The notes: generated by a model not told the origin, from the sequence alone. Shown: positions 43,753-53,634, counted from the stretch's first letter. The stretch is DNA of 64,000 nt from Tianweitania populi (GCF_014652875.1 NZ_BMZQ01000006.1:1-64000); one strand, 5' to 3'. Made by a program: numbers and translations.

Positions 43753-44677
43753 CTTGCCCCACGTTCAGAAGGGCAGCTACCAGCAAATCCGAGAATCGAG
43801 CCGCGGTGGGCAGGCCGCCGTACACGTCGAAGGGCTTGATCGGTGACAGCCGGTTGCGCTTAACGAAGCCGAGATGGTTCCAAATAGGACTTTGTCCAAG
43901 ACGTTTTAGCGCATGGCCAGCTTCACCCTCATAGTCGATGTAAACCAGCACTGCATCGGTAACCGCTGTGAGTCCTTCGACGCCGATATTTGCCTGGCCG
44001 TACAATCCTGTGGCACCGCTCCATGCATTGTTTAAGCCGAGCTGCGCCAGAACATCATCGATGATGCTGTTTTTTCCGAAAACCGTGACGTTGCGGCCGT
44101 TATCACTTAGCTGACATACAAAGACGGGCCGGTTGTGTAAGTCGGCGAGACGTTGTCTGTTCATCAGAATGGACCGTTCGACGTGCCGAACGTATTCTCT
44201 AGCAACAGCGGATCGTCCCAGTACTGCCGCGAGCCGCTCGAGTTCAGAAGCGGCATGGCTGTATGTGCGACCATCTCCTCGATAAATCCGCATGGTGAAT
44301 GTGGGTGCGATCCGGCGTAACAGCGGCTCGACGCGGTTCATGTTGAAATGGGTGACGTTCAGATCGGGCGATATCTGTTGCAATAACTCGAGATTCGGCT
44401 CCACAGGGACACCGATCTCAATTACCGTCGACGGAAGGGTGATGCCTAACCGCTCGTAGGAACTGATGGCACCAGCGGCGACAGGCGTCACGCCGATAGC
44501 TAACAGGCTATGAGCGGCAACCTTGTCTAGGGCGACGACGCGGGGCGGAGGTGCCGCATGAGCTAATCCAAAGAACGGCAATGCAAGCAAACCACCGACG
44601 CAACCGCGTCGTGATAAGAAGGCTGGCGAAGCTTTGAAAGCTTCGTTGTCTCGCCCGTCTGCCAACGATCTTACCAC
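43745..44677 (-). CDS. fhuD: siderophore-binding periplasmic protein (FhuD type)
   Basis: 310 residues. The signal begins FLSRRGCVGGLLALPFFGLA, twin arginines and a Tat-like hydrophobic core. Body: helical-backbone binding protein fold (PRVVALDKVAAHSLLAIGVTP and the conserved NNAWSGATGLYGQANIGVEGL). The GTG start at 44677 overlaps the receptor stop. Immediately before the permease. Binds ferric hydroxamate in the periplasm. Confidence 0.9.
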   Translation of the reverse strand: MVRSLADGRDNEAFKASPAFLSRRGCVGGLLALPFFGLAHAAPPPRVVALDKVAAHSLLAIGVTPVAAGAISSYERLGITLPSTVIEIGVPVEPNLELLQQISPDLNVTHFNMNRVEPLLRRIAPTFTMRIYRGDGRTYSHAASELERLAAVLGRSAVAREYVRHVERSILMNRQRLADLHNRPVFVCQLSDNGRNVTVFGKNSIIDDVLAQLGLNNAWSGATGLYGQANIGVEGLTAVTDAVLVYIDYEGEAGHALKRLGQSPIWNHLGFVKRNRLSPIKPFDVYGGLPTAARFSDLLVAALLNVGQDE

Positions 44678-47181
44678 CGGTAGTTAAGCGTTGCGAAGAC
44701 GGTTCTCCCTGGCCCATAGAAGCACGTTCGTTCCGACTGGCATCCGGCGACATGCTTCTCATTAAAGAGGTTCGTCGCGTTTACTGCTAACGTGAGACCG
44801 TCAAGCTCGGGCTGCAGCTTTCCGAAATCGTAGCGAATGGCTGCATCGACCAATGTCACCGCCGGTATCTTAGATGATACTGTCCCGTAGAGGGGTAGGT
44901 CGAGTTCGTTATTGGAAGTCCCGTAGCGGCTGCCGACGTAACGCACACCCGCACCGACGGACAGGCCGGCGAAGGCCCCTTCTGTCACTCTATAGTCACC
45001 CCATAATGATGCTTGGTGCGTAGGGGTGTCGGTAGGCGTCTTGCCAACCTCATCTGAGTAATTGCTTTTGGTGATCCGGGCATCAAGGTAGGTGTAGGAA
45101 CCGATCAGGTCAAAATCATCGGTAACACCGACCTTTGCCTCGAACTCGACTCCACGCACACGGACTTCTCCCGTTTGTGTGTCAAAACTACCGCAACGCG
45201 GGTCGTTCCAGCTTCCGCAATCATGTGCGAGGTCTGCGGTAACGACATTTTGCTGATCGAGCTGGAATGCAGATACCGCAAAGAAACCGTTGAAGCCGAC
45301 CGGCTCATATTTAATACCGGCCTCGAACTGCGCCCCTTCGGTCGGCTTGAAGGGTGAGCCGTCCCAGCCTGTACCCGATACAGGCTCAAATGAAGTCGCA
45401 TAGCTGACGTAAGGGGTTACTCCATTATCAAAGAGATAATTGACCCCAACCCGACCGGTAAAGGCCGTGTCATCAGTTGTTGTGACCTCCTGCGAAAGCT
45501 TATTGGTTGTTCTGCTATCAGCCCAATCGTGCCGTCCGCTCAACGTGAAGCGCCACTTGTCGAGCGACACTTGATCTTGGAGATACACCCCGGTTAGATT
45601 CTGCGACTGCTTTTGACCAAAGGTCCACGACGGCGATGTATTCCAAGAGCCATAGACGGGATTATAGACATCAATTGCTGGCTGTGAAATTGACCACAGG
45701 GCGGTGTCCATGTTGACCTTGGCATAATCGAGGCCGAACAGCAGGGTGTGCGCCAAGCCGCCCGTGTCAAACTTCGCCTCAAGCTGATTGTCTACGCCGA
45801 ACACGCCGGTATCGCGATAGCCTGCGCCGCCAAATCTGCGAAGCGTCCGCAAGTCATTGTCGAGGCCCAAGCCGAAGATGTAACCATTGTTGGTGTAATC
45901 TACTTTGCTATACTTTAGGTTTTGGCGAAACGTGAATGTCTCATCGAATCGATGCTCGAAATTATATCCAACGGAATAGAAATCACGTTCAAAGCCGTCA
46001 AAGCCGGGTTCGCCGACAAATCGATTGCGCGGGATAGCCCCGTTGGGATTGGAATACAAAGTACCGAGCGCAGGCAGGTACTGAGGAACAGTTCCGCCTT
46101 TGTCGTGGGAATATTGCCCAAGAATAGTCAGCGTTGTATCGTCGTCCGGCTTCCAGGTGAACGCCGGCGCGATGAACAACCTGTCATCTCCGACGTGGTC
46201 GACCTGAGTGTCGCTCAGACGCCCTAGTCCCGTTAAGCGATATAGGAATTCTCCATCCTCATCGATTGGCCCGCTGAAGTCGAAGGCGGTTTGCGCTCTT
46301 CCGTAGCTACCCGTCTGGATCTGTACCTCTCGTAGAGGTTCACTGGTTGGTCGCTTGCTGACCAAATTGACGATGCCGCCTGGAGGGTTCTGTCCGAACA
46401 GTACCGAGGAAGGACCTCGGAGGACCTCGACACGCTCGAGGCCATACGCTTCAGATCTCGCATCCGTGTAAATGCCTGCGAAAGGTCCACGCAGGCCATC
46501 CTGGAAGACTTCTGAACGAAAGCCACGCGACATGATGTAATCCCGGCGCGTGTCCGGACCCTGTTGGTCTGCCGTCACGCCGGGAGTGTATCTTACGGCG
46601 CCCTGTACTGTCTGGACGCCCTGCTGTTCCAGCTGCGCGCGCGAAATAACAGAAATTGATTGAGGTGTTTCGAGGATAGGAGTGTCTGTCTTTGTCCCCG
46701 TCGCACTTTGTCGCGCAATTAGGCCATCGGCAGGTCCCCACGCGCTCTCGCCCTGTCCTTGGATCACAATTTGCTCTAGAACGGTCGAGCCATCTGGAAG
46801 AATGGTGCCTGCAGACGAAGCGGGCTGAGAAATTAGAACCGTGTGCGGGCCGGTGAATCGATAGGTCAGACCCGTCCCTCGAAGGATTTGATCTAAGGCA
46901 TGCTCGCGTGAAATAGCTCCGCTTGCCCCGGACGTTGTTTTTCCCGACGCGATCGATGCTTCATAGGAAAGCTGTGTGCCGGACTGGCTGCCGAAAAGCG
47001 CAAGCGTCTGATTCAGAGGCCCCGCCGGGATGTTGAAGCTCGCTTGCGCATTGGACTGCGCGAAGGCGCGAGAACTTAGCGCGATGGGAGATGTTGCTAT
47101 GGCTGCCGCTGCCACAGCGGTCGCAATGCCAGCCCTCAAGCCAGCCGCCAGACGTTTATTCGTTCCACATTCACGAGCCAT
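44671..47181 (-). CDS. TonB-dependent ferric siderophore receptor with signalling domain
   Basis: 836 residues from the ATG at 47181 (an in-frame TTG two codons earlier is possible). Signal peptide to about AFA/QS, then an STN signalling domain (FNIPAGPLNQTLALFGSQSG), plug (TPQSISVISRAQLEQQGVQT, RGPSSVLFGQNPPGGIVNLVSKRP) and a beta barrel ending in FYGPGRTVFATLNYRW with terminal aromatic. FhuA/FoxA-like. The N-terminal domain talks to FecR, so uptake is likely signal-regulated. Confidence 0.93.
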   Translation of the reverse strand: MARECGTNKRLAAGLRAGIATAVAAAAIATSPIALSSRAFAQSNAQASFNIPAGPLNQTLALFGSQSGTQLSYEASIASGKTTSGASGAISREHALDQILRGTGLTYRFTGPHTVLISQPASSAGTILPDGSTVLEQIVIQGQGESAWGPADGLIARQSATGTKTDTPILETPQSISVISRAQLEQQGVQTVQGAVRYTPGVTADQQGPDTRRDYIMSRGFRSEVFQDGLRGPFAGIYTDARSEAYGLERVEVLRGPSSVLFGQNPPGGIVNLVSKRPTSEPLREVQIQTGSYGRAQTAFDFSGPIDEDGEFLYRLTGLGRLSDTQVDHVGDDRLFIAPAFTWKPDDDTTLTILGQYSHDKGGTVPQYLPALGTLYSNPNGAIPRNRFVGEPGFDGFERDFYSVGYNFEHRFDETFTFRQNLKYSKVDYTNNGYIFGLGLDNDLRTLRRFGGAGYRDTGVFGVDNQLEAKFDTGGLAHTLLFGLDYAKVNMDTALWSISQPAIDVYNPVYGSWNTSPSWTFGQKQSQNLTGVYLQDQVSLDKWRFTLSGRHDWADSRTTNKLSQEVTTTDDTAFTGRVGVNYLFDNGVTPYVSYATSFEPVSGTGWDGSPFKPTEGAQFEAGIKYEPVGFNGFFAVSAFQLDQQNVVTADLAHDCGSWNDPRCGSFDTQTGEVRVRGVEFEAKVGVTDDFDLIGSYTYLDARITKSNYSDEVGKTPTDTPTHQASLWGDYRVTEGAFAGLSVGAGVRYVGSRYGTSNNELDLPLYGTVSSKIPAVTLVDAAIRYDFGKLQPELDGLTLAVNATNLFNEKHVAGCQSERTCFYGPGRTVFATLNYRW

Positions 47182-47298
47182 TGCCAAACCACCCCTTAAA
47201 TAGTTCGGAGGGCTGGCTTGCCGTAAAGCCGGGCAGTCTAGCCCTCTAATTAGCTTTACGAACGGAAACCGAAAATTTTCTCTTTTTTGTCAAGTTTC

Positions 47299-48306
47299 CT
47301 AGACTGGGGAGATGATTGTCATGAATGGACCTACTTCGCGCACCCGTGCACCGAAAGGCCGTACGACTGCCTGCAGCGCGCTCAGCGGATCTTGAAGATC
47401 GAAAACGCCGCTCACGACGCGGGACCGCAAGAATGGATCTGCAACCACAACCGTCCCATGTTGCCACCGGGAAATCTTAGCGACCAGAGCGCCAACAGTC
47501 TCTTTTTCGGCAACCAGCATGCCCGTACGCCACGCCCCGATCTGGAATTTCTCGCGTGATCCATGGCTTGTGGCACTTGTGGAGGCATCGTAGCTCAACC
47601 ATTCCCCTGCCGCGATGCGCATTCCTGCGCGGGTGGCATCTCCCGGTGCTCGTGCCTCGACAATTCCGCGGTCAACCGAGACAGAAATGAAACCGGCGTC
47701 ATTGGAGATATCAAAAGCCGTGCCGAGCGCCGTCGCCACGAAGGAGTCAGTATTAACAGAAAAAGCTCGCCCAGCATCGTGCGCAATTTCGAAAAATGCC
47801 ATGCCGGCGAGCAGATCAATCTCCCGTTGCGCCGCGGTAAACCGGACTGCGACGGCGGTGTCCGGGCCGAGCGTTATCACACTTCCGTCAGGAAGTTCAA
47901 AATTGCGGATTTCCGCGATCGCTGTCATGACGTCTGAGCGGGCGCGCAACAGCGCCTTTGGAATGCTCCAGGAAGCTGTCGCGATTGCTCCAACACCAAC
48001 TAGGCCACCAAGAACCAGGTTTCGGCGAGACAACACCGGGGATGCGTTCGCTAAGGCGCGTTCTTCAGAAATTATCTTTCCGGTCATGCCGTGGATCGCG
48101 GCAACGCGAGCCCATGCTGCTCGATGCTCGGGACTTCGAGAGACCCAGGCTCTAACCATCTCCAGCGAAACCTGGTTGTTCGGGTCGTTCTGCAAACGAA
48201 TGGCTAAATCCGCAGCCTCGCGAAACAATCTGCGATCTTGAGGCGCTTCGTTCATGTAGCCCTTCTTTAAGTCAGTGGAACCAGCCGGCTCTTCATTTCT
48301 GTCCAT
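47299..48306 (-). CDS. fecR: FecR family anti-sigma/signal transducer
   Basis: 335 residues. An N-terminal DUF4880-type segment (FREAADLAIRLQNDPNNQV and AWVSRSPEHRAAWARV), one membrane segment near 110-130 and a periplasmic FecR domain with the LPDGSVITLGPDTAVAVRF motif. An ATG 17 codons in (48255) also has a site. It passes the receptor signal to the sigma factor next door and sits between it and the receptor. Confidence 0.9.
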   Translation of the reverse strand: MDRNEEPAGSTDLKKGYMNEAPQDRRLFREAADLAIRLQNDPNNQVSLEMVRAWVSRSPEHRAAWARVAAIHGMTGKIISEERALANASPVLSRRNLVLGGLVGVGAIATASWSIPKALLRARSDVMTAIAEIRNFELPDGSVITLGPDTAVAVRFTAAQREIDLLAGMAFFEIAHDAGRAFSVNTDSFVATALGTAFDISNDAGFISVSVDRGIVEARAPGDATRAGMRIAAGEWLSYDASTSATSHGSREKFQIGAWRTGMLVAEKETVGALVAKISRWQHGTVVVADPFLRSRVVSGVFDLQDPLSALQAVVRPFGARVREVGPFMTIISPV

Positions 48307-48357
48307 ATACCTATTACGGTTGAGGAGGGTCTATTTTCACTCTGAACTTTGGTTCAA

Positions 48358-48924
48358 CTAAAACCCTTCGATACGGGCGTCGATGTGTTCGTAAGCGTCG
48401 CGGATAAGAGCCCAGGTGCGTGAGACTGAGAGGCCGAGTTGTGCAGCCACCTCTGCGATCGTCATCTCATCCATGCGATGGAGCTCAAATGCCTTACGTG
48501 TCCGTTCAGGTAGCTCAGCCAGCGCCGCAAGTGTCAGTTCTAGCCTCTGCCGGTCATATGTAGTAGTCTCGGGCAACGGAGCTGGATCCACTAAAGCTGC
48601 AAAATCGGGGGCAGGCAGATCGATCCACTTTACAAGCCGTTCACGCCTCTCGTGATCGATGCGAAGGTTCCTCGCGACTTGGAACAAGTATGCGGCTGGG
48701 TTGTTTTTTGAAGCGGTAGCTGCCGGCGGCTTCGATAAGACGCGAACGAAGGTGTCTTGTGTGATGTCGTCAGCAGTCTCGGCGTTCAGGCCCCCGCGCC
48801 GCAGTGACCGCGTGATGTCCTTAGCGTGATGCCGGAACAGCTTTTGTATGTCCCAGGTCAATTCCCACAACCTCTCTTGCCGCAGCCCACCAAACCTCTT
48901 TGCCCGGCTAGCTTTGACCACCAC
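48358..48924 (-). CDS. fecI: FecI-type ECF sigma factor
   Basis: 188 residues. Region 2 (AETADDITQDTFVRVLSKP and NNPAAYLFQVARNLRIDHERR) and region 4 (RTRKAFELHRMDEMTIAEVAAQLGLSVS) are clear. Likely drives the receptor-uptake operon in response to FecR. The start is a GTG at 48924 with AGGAG close by; the first residues are unsure. The 295 bases upstream (48925-49219) show no gene. Confidence 0.9.
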   Translation of the reverse strand: MVVKASRAKRFGGLRQERLWELTWDIQKLFRHHAKDITRSLRRGGLNAETADDITQDTFVRVLSKPPAATASKNNPAAYLFQVARNLRIDHERRERLVKWIDLPAPDFAALVDPAPLPETTTYDRQRLELTLAALAELPERTRKAFELHRMDEMTIAEVAAQLGLSVSRTWALIRDAYEHIDARIEGF

Positions 48925-49219
48925 TCCTGGCGCTTCCCAGATAAAATACTTAGGTGAAGTGCTTTTTACCCTGCAAGCACAATGATTTAGAGCAGTTCCA
49001 AACGACGGGCTTGTAAGGTAGGTGGATAGCCTTAATCTTGATTTTCCCGGTCGAGTAATCGCGCAATTACAAGCGCTTGAGCTAGTCAGCGTTTTTTTCC
49101 GGGGAGTGTCGTTGGGGAAGAGGGCGCCATTTTCTAGATGGAGCGTTGCAAAATAACAACAGGAAATGGTTGCGTAGCTTTGCGCACACAGCCGTTATGA
49201 TTAACTCCAATCTCACGGA

Positions 49220-49868
49220 TTAGAGCCGGACTATGTCAGTGACGTTCAACTGGCGAGAGATATCATGATAAACGGAGAGCTCTACAATATCTGAGTTTGC
49301 GACCTCCGGTTTGCCTCCCAACGACAGCGCATGGGCGAAACCATACATCTGGCTTTTGTCGAGTTTTCCGAACTTACTACATGCTCGCTCAAATAAAGGG
49401 CGATCCACGCCATCATAATAGTCGACATCCTCTCGTTTCAAGAATGCCCAGAAGAACTGCATTTTTTTTATTTTCTTCTTCATCGTCAAGATTGTTAGCG
49501 TCGTTTCGTAAGTGATGAAAGATTGCACCCGTCAAGGGATCAATTGAGAGGATCCTGCCTTTCCGCCTTTCCCATACAAAGAGTTCTCCGAAAGCACTCC
49601 TCGCAATCACACTTAAACCCGTCCTTGCTTCGAACTCGGTACCCGCTATCCAGCGATCAAGAATCGGCTGATACTCTTTCGGATTGACCATCCATAAAAG
49701 TCCTTTCGCGAACCCGCTCGCGCCGGTCTTCGCCCAATATCGGAACAATTGATCTGGCAGTCGATCTCGGTAATTGCTGATTACCGTATCGGGGATCGGC
49801 ATTGAAGAGAACGGATCGCCGAATTTCTTTACGAAATAAGCAAAATTCTCGTCAATCTCATTGGTCAT
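49220..49868 (-). pseudogene. Tdi1-like (GAD-like + DUF1851) immunity gene, frame broken in a poly-A tract
   Basis: The upstream frame runs from ATG 49868 (MTNEIDENFAYFVKKFGDPF) through a GAD-like domain to a stop at 49413. The C-terminal domain (YGFAHALSLGGKPEVANSDI) continues in another frame to 49220. The join is at a run of eight A in the coding strand near 49463-49470; with seven A the frame is continuous. GAD-like plus DUF1851 is the architecture of Tdi1, the immunity protein to the Tde1 DNase effector of Agrobacterium T6SS. No Tde-like toxin is seen. The break may be a mutation, a slippage-prone expression switch or an assembly error. Confidence 0.75.
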
Positions 49869-49910
49869 GGCTCCGTTTCCTATTTGATTGCAGTGTCTTC
49901 CTACGCCGGC

Positions 49911-50912
49911 TCATTTTCCGGCCCGATCGTGGGCGAAGTAGATTTCAGTGATACGGAATTTCCCGCTGATACGCTTGCACTGGACGATCACGTCGATCGA
50001 GATTTTAAGCAGATTGCGAATATCGTCGCGGTCGAGGTCCTGTCCTCCCTCGGATTCTTTGACCAGGAGTGTCAACTGCTCGAACGCCAGGCTTGGCGAA
50101 TCCGCATGGACGGTGGTGATCGAGCCGGGGTGCCCGGAGTTGATATTTCGGATGTAGTAGAATGCGGTGCCGTCACGCAGCTCCTGCAGCAGGACCCGAT
50201 CCGGGCGCATGCGCAGGCACGATTCTAGCAAATCCTTCGCGCCGAGCTTTGCCAGCCCCTGCCCGCCCTTGGAATAGAACAGCCGGACATGGTTGGGGTG
50301 CGGAATCGCCAACTCCGGTGTATCTTCAATGCTGATGAGCCGTTCGTCGACTGGAATGTGCTGGATCAGCGCTTTAGAGATCGTGGTCTTGCCGGATCCC
50401 GTGGCACCGGAGATGATGATGTTCTTGCGAGCAAGAACTGCGCCTTCGAGGAACGCGCGATATTGTCCGCTGCGGTAGGTCGCAAGCAACGGATCTTCAT
50501 GAGAGGTCTGATCGGTGCTCGCAACGACATTCTCGAACAAGCCGCCCTCCTCCAGATCAGCTGTGGACAGCGCAACGGATGAGGGCTTGCGGATTGTGAT
50601 GGAAACGGTGTCTCGGGTTGTCGCCGGCGGGATTACGATCTGGATTCGCTCGTCATCCGGGAGGGTGGCAGAGAGAAGCGGCCGGGTCTCATCAATGCCC
50701 TGGTTTGAGAAGCTGGCGACCGCCCTCGCCAGTCGCATTTGCTTGTCGAATGAAAAATCTGGCAAATCGTGGCGCTGCCACCCTCTCGTTCCTTCCGTCA
50801 GCACCTCACCCGGTCGGTTTATAACGACCTCATAGAGACTCGTATCCTTCAAAAAGCTGTCGAGCGGCAGAAGCAATTGGCGGACGACGCCGGCATCTGA
50901 GTTTTCCGCCAT
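49911..50912 (-). CDS. virB11: type IV secretion ATPase VirB11
   Basis: 333 residues. Walker A SGATGSGKTTISKAL near 168-182, then the Asp box and VHADSPSLAFEQL-type His box (TTVHADSPS). Last gene of the virB operon. VirB11 is the hexameric ATPase that switches the channel between pilus assembly and DNA transfer with VirD4/TraG. Spaced 7 bases from virB10. Confidence 0.95.
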   Translation of the reverse strand: MAENSDAGVVRQLLLPLDSFLKDTSLYEVVINRPGEVLTEGTRGWQRHDLPDFSFDKQMRLARAVASFSNQGIDETRPLLSATLPDDERIQIVIPPATTRDTVSITIRKPSSVALSTADLEEGGLFENVVASTDQTSHEDPLLATYRSGQYRAFLEGAVLARKNIIISGATGSGKTTISKALIQHIPVDERLISIEDTPELAIPHPNHVRLFYSKGGQGLAKLGAKDLLESCLRMRPDRVLLQELRDGTAFYYIRNINSGHPGSITTVHADSPSLAFEQLTLLVKESEGGQDLDRDDIRNLLKISIDVIVQCKRISGKFRITEIYFAHDRAGK

Positions 50913-50919
50913 CGCCTGC

Positions 50920-52092
50920 CTACTTCGTCACGAGATCGGACTTCGGATAGAAGTCGCCCATCACGGCGCGGTCGTAGATGGTGGTGCGCGGCTCGGTGAC
51001 CCGCAGTCCGTAGATGCTGGAGAAATCGAGATCGCGTGCCACGAAGATCGAGACGAGCGAACCCTGATGCTTCACCAGCGTCGGGGGGATGTTGATCGAT
51101 TGCTCGACCGCGATCGCGGCGGCATCCTTGCCCGCGCTTGTCGTGCCCTGCGCCTGCACGTCGCTGCGCTGCAACTCCTGACCAGCGTAAGCCGCGACGT
51201 CGCCGACCACCGAAAGAAGCAACGCGCTCCCGAACCGCTCCCACCAGTGAGTATCGACGTAACCATCGAAGCCAGCACGGCCTACCGCGTCGGTTGCTGG
51301 AGACGCTAGCGTGATGATAACGCCAGTCGGGGTCTTCGCGCGATTCCACAGGACGAATAGACGGCTCTGGCCGCGGCGCAGCCCCCCACGATATTCGCCG
51401 ACCACCTGGGTGCCTTTTTCCATCAGTACAACGCGGCCATTGTCGGAAAGCACGTCTCGCGTGATCACGCAGCTGGTGAAGCCCGGTTGATCCGACGACA
51501 GTGCCGTTTCAAGCGCACACGGGATCGAGGTGCCCATGGCAACGATGAAATTGCGATTGCCGAGATGTCCTGCTTTCGATCCCTGCAGGACCGTCGGCTT
51601 TACCATGCGGTTAAAGCGCTGATCCTCGTTCTCGCCCTGACCCCCTGCCCCAAGCAGGCCATCGACCGGAAGAAAATTGGGGTCGGCGTTGGTTTCGGAA
51701 GTGCCGGGTGTCCTGGCGTTATTCCCCGTCTGCCCTCCACCAAACGCCATCACCGGCGCGCGTCGGGCGGCCTCCAGCAGTTCATTCACGGCAGGTTTCT
51801 CAGCCGTCTCGGTTGCCGGTGTCGGCAGCTTGATTTCGGGCACCGGGAGGACGACGGGTTCCGGCTCGACCCGGGCCGGTTCAAATTGCGTGGTCTGGCG
51901 GATCACCCCCGATCCCGGTTGTTCCACATCCTCCTTCGACCCCTGCCGCATTGACCACATGGCGAAACCCATGAAGGCAACGACCGCCAGGACAACGGCC
52001 CCGCGCTTGAGCAAAGGATTATTGTCGACCTTGCGTGCTGTGGTGGTTTGCGCTCGCTCGCCGGGGATCGTCGTTTCTGGCGTATCGGTCAT
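50920..52092 (-). CDS. virB10: type IV secretion protein VirB10
   Basis: 390 residues from the ATG at 52092 (GGGGAG upstream). One N-terminal membrane helix (AVVLAVVAFMGFAMWSMRQG), a proline-rich linker (VEPEPVVLPVPEIKLP) and a C-terminal beta-barrel core-complex domain with GTQVVGEYRGGLRRGQSRLF and INIPPTLVKHQGSLVSIFVA. Spans both membranes and forms the outer core complex with VirB7 and VirB9. Confidence 0.95.
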   Translation of the reverse strand: MTDTPETTIPGERAQTTTARKVDNNPLLKRGAVVLAVVAFMGFAMWSMRQGSKEDVEQPGSGVIRQTTQFEPARVEPEPVVLPVPEIKLPTPATETAEKPAVNELLEAARRAPVMAFGGGQTGNNARTPGTSETNADPNFLPVDGLLGAGGQGENEDQRFNRMVKPTVLQGSKAGHLGNRNFIVAMGTSIPCALETALSSDQPGFTSCVITRDVLSDNGRVVLMEKGTQVVGEYRGGLRRGQSRLFVLWNRAKTPTGVIITLASPATDAVGRAGFDGYVDTHWWERFGSALLLSVVGDVAAYAGQELQRSDVQAQGTTSAGKDAAAIAVEQSINIPPTLVKHQGSLVSIFVARDLDFSSIYGLRVTEPRTTIYDRAVMGDFYPKSDLVTK

Positions 52093-52103
52093 GTCGGCTC
52101 CCC

Positions 52104-52961
52104 TCACTGTCCCGCGGCCGGAACTTTGACCACGCGTTCGACCGAGGGCGATGTGGTATTGGTTCCTGGATTGACGCCGACAGGCGAATAGGCCTCGTTG
52201 AAGATGCAGAGCGTGTCAGATCCGCGCCGCAAAATGAACTTCCTACTGATTGCGTGAACGAGAACGAGATCGCCCTGAACGGTCTTTGGCACGAGGCTTT
52301 CCGTCCCGTCGGAATTCTCGATATAGATCGCCGGCATTTCCTGATTGCCGCTAAAGGCAAAGGTCGTGACCTTGCCGTTGTCGTAAACTGCCTGCGGTTC
52401 GATTGCGGCGGAGCCTTGCGCCGAATAGCGCCAGTTGCGCGGGCCGTATTGTTCATGGATGCCGAGGACCTGATCGGCATAGCCGGCTTCGGCCGCACGC
52501 TTCTTGGTTTCGTCTTCGAGGCGACGCCGCTCGGCCTCATCGGCGGGATACCGGTACTTCACATAAAAATACGTGTTCTGCCCGGCATCGACCGACCCGT
52601 CACGCACCACCAATTCCATCTGATAGCTGCGCTTGGAGCCGTCCCGCCGTGTCGTCACGACGGATATGTTGGTAGCCGGCTGGTTCTCGCGGGGCTTGAG
52701 GAACAGGATGTGGCCGGCTGGCGCGACTTCCCAGGCAACTGTATTGCCGAGCGCCACATGGGCGATTTCCTCGTCGGGCGCGAATTCCACCTGGACCGAG
52801 GAGCGGATTGTGCCGACGATCCGCGTGATATTGTAGGGCTGGTAACTGACAAATCGTACGCGATTGTCCTGCTGCGCGCTTGCCGGAATCTCCAGCGCCT
52901 GAACAGGGAACGTGGCCAGCGCCGCAACGACGGCCGCGGCAAGGAAAGATCGTTTTATCAA
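52104..52961 (-). CDS. virB9: type IV secretion protein VirB9
   Basis: 285 residues starting at TTG 52961, which overlaps the virB8 stop (TTGA). Signal peptide to about VQA/LEIP. Core motifs YQPYNITRIVGTIRSSVQVEF and the C-terminal VYDNGKVTTFAFSGNQEMPAIY. Partner of VirB7 and VirB10 in the outer core complex. Confidence 0.93.
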   Translation of the reverse strand: MIKRSFLAAAVVAALATFPVQALEIPASAQQDNRVRFVSYQPYNITRIVGTIRSSVQVEFAPDEEIAHVALGNTVAWEVAPAGHILFLKPRENQPATNISVVTTRRDGSKRSYQMELVVRDGSVDAGQNTYFYVKYRYPADEAERRRLEDETKKRAAEAGYADQVLGIHEQYGPRNWRYSAQGSAAIEPQAVYDNGKVTTFAFSGNQEMPAIYIENSDGTESLVPKTVQGDLVLVHAISRKFILRRGSDTLCIFNEAYSPVGVNPGTNTTSPSVERVVKVPAAGQ

Positions 52962-53629
52962 TTGAAGGCCTCCGGATCGGCCCGGTACTCGCTCACCACG
53001 AACCCAAGGGGGTTCACCAACCGGTCGCTTGAGGATATTGGGGCATTGGCATAGGAATAGGTGATCGTTGCCACCCAGTGGGTTGTGCGGACATCTTCGC
53101 CGCGCGTGATTGTCCGCGTGTAGCGGACTGAAACGACATTGCTGTTGATGAGCGAGATCGACTTGATCCCGATGCGGGAGGTCGCGGATCGACCATAGAC
53201 GTTTTGCGGCGATTCCGGATTTCCACCGCGATAAGCGGCAGCAAAGCGTTGCTGCTCAGCCGCGTTCGACATCAGCGACGCGGTGCGGAAATTTTCCTCC
53301 GCCTCCGACCAGACATAACCTTCGCGCGCCCGGACGTAGCGAGCGGCAAAGTATTTGGTGACTTCCTCGTCATAGCTGCCGGCCGTCGACGCCATGGCCG
53401 ACACCACGTCGACGATCCCGGTCGAATTATCGACCCGGATGACGAAAGGCTCGACCGTCTTCAGCGGCGTCAGTGCGACCACGGCGGCGACCGAGACGCA
53501 GGCCAGAACGCTGGCCACGATAGCCACGAACCAGGCGATGCGTTTCGAACGCTCGGCCGAAACCATCCGGTCCTGATCGAAACGACGCGCCTTATCGAAA
53601 TACTCCTTGAGACTGTCGGTGGTCACCAT
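52958..53629 (-). CDS. virB8: type IV secretion protein VirB8
   Basis: 223 residues. One membrane helix near 32-52 (AWFVAIVASVLACVSVAAVV) and a periplasmic NTF2-like domain with SDRLVNPLGFVVSEYRADPE near the end. Assembly nucleator of the inner-membrane complex. Confidence 0.93.
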   Translation of the reverse strand: MVTTDSLKEYFDKARRFDQDRMVSAERSKRIAWFVAIVASVLACVSVAAVVALTPLKTVEPFVIRVDNSTGIVDVVSAMASTAGSYDEEVTKYFAARYVRAREGYVWSEAEENFRTASLMSNAAEQQRFAAAYRGGNPESPQNVYGRSATSRIGIKSISLINSNVVSVRYTRTITRGEDVRTTHWVATITYSYANAPISSSDRLVNPLGFVVSEYRADPEAFN

Positions 53630-53634
53630 GCCCC

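Noticed and set aside
48925-49219. Iron-responsive promoter sites upstream of fecI
   Set aside because: I looked for a Fur, RirA or Irr-type box and found none that I could support.
52035-53054. Open frame of 339 codons on the plus strand
   Set aside because: Antisense to virB9 and parts of virB8 and virB10.
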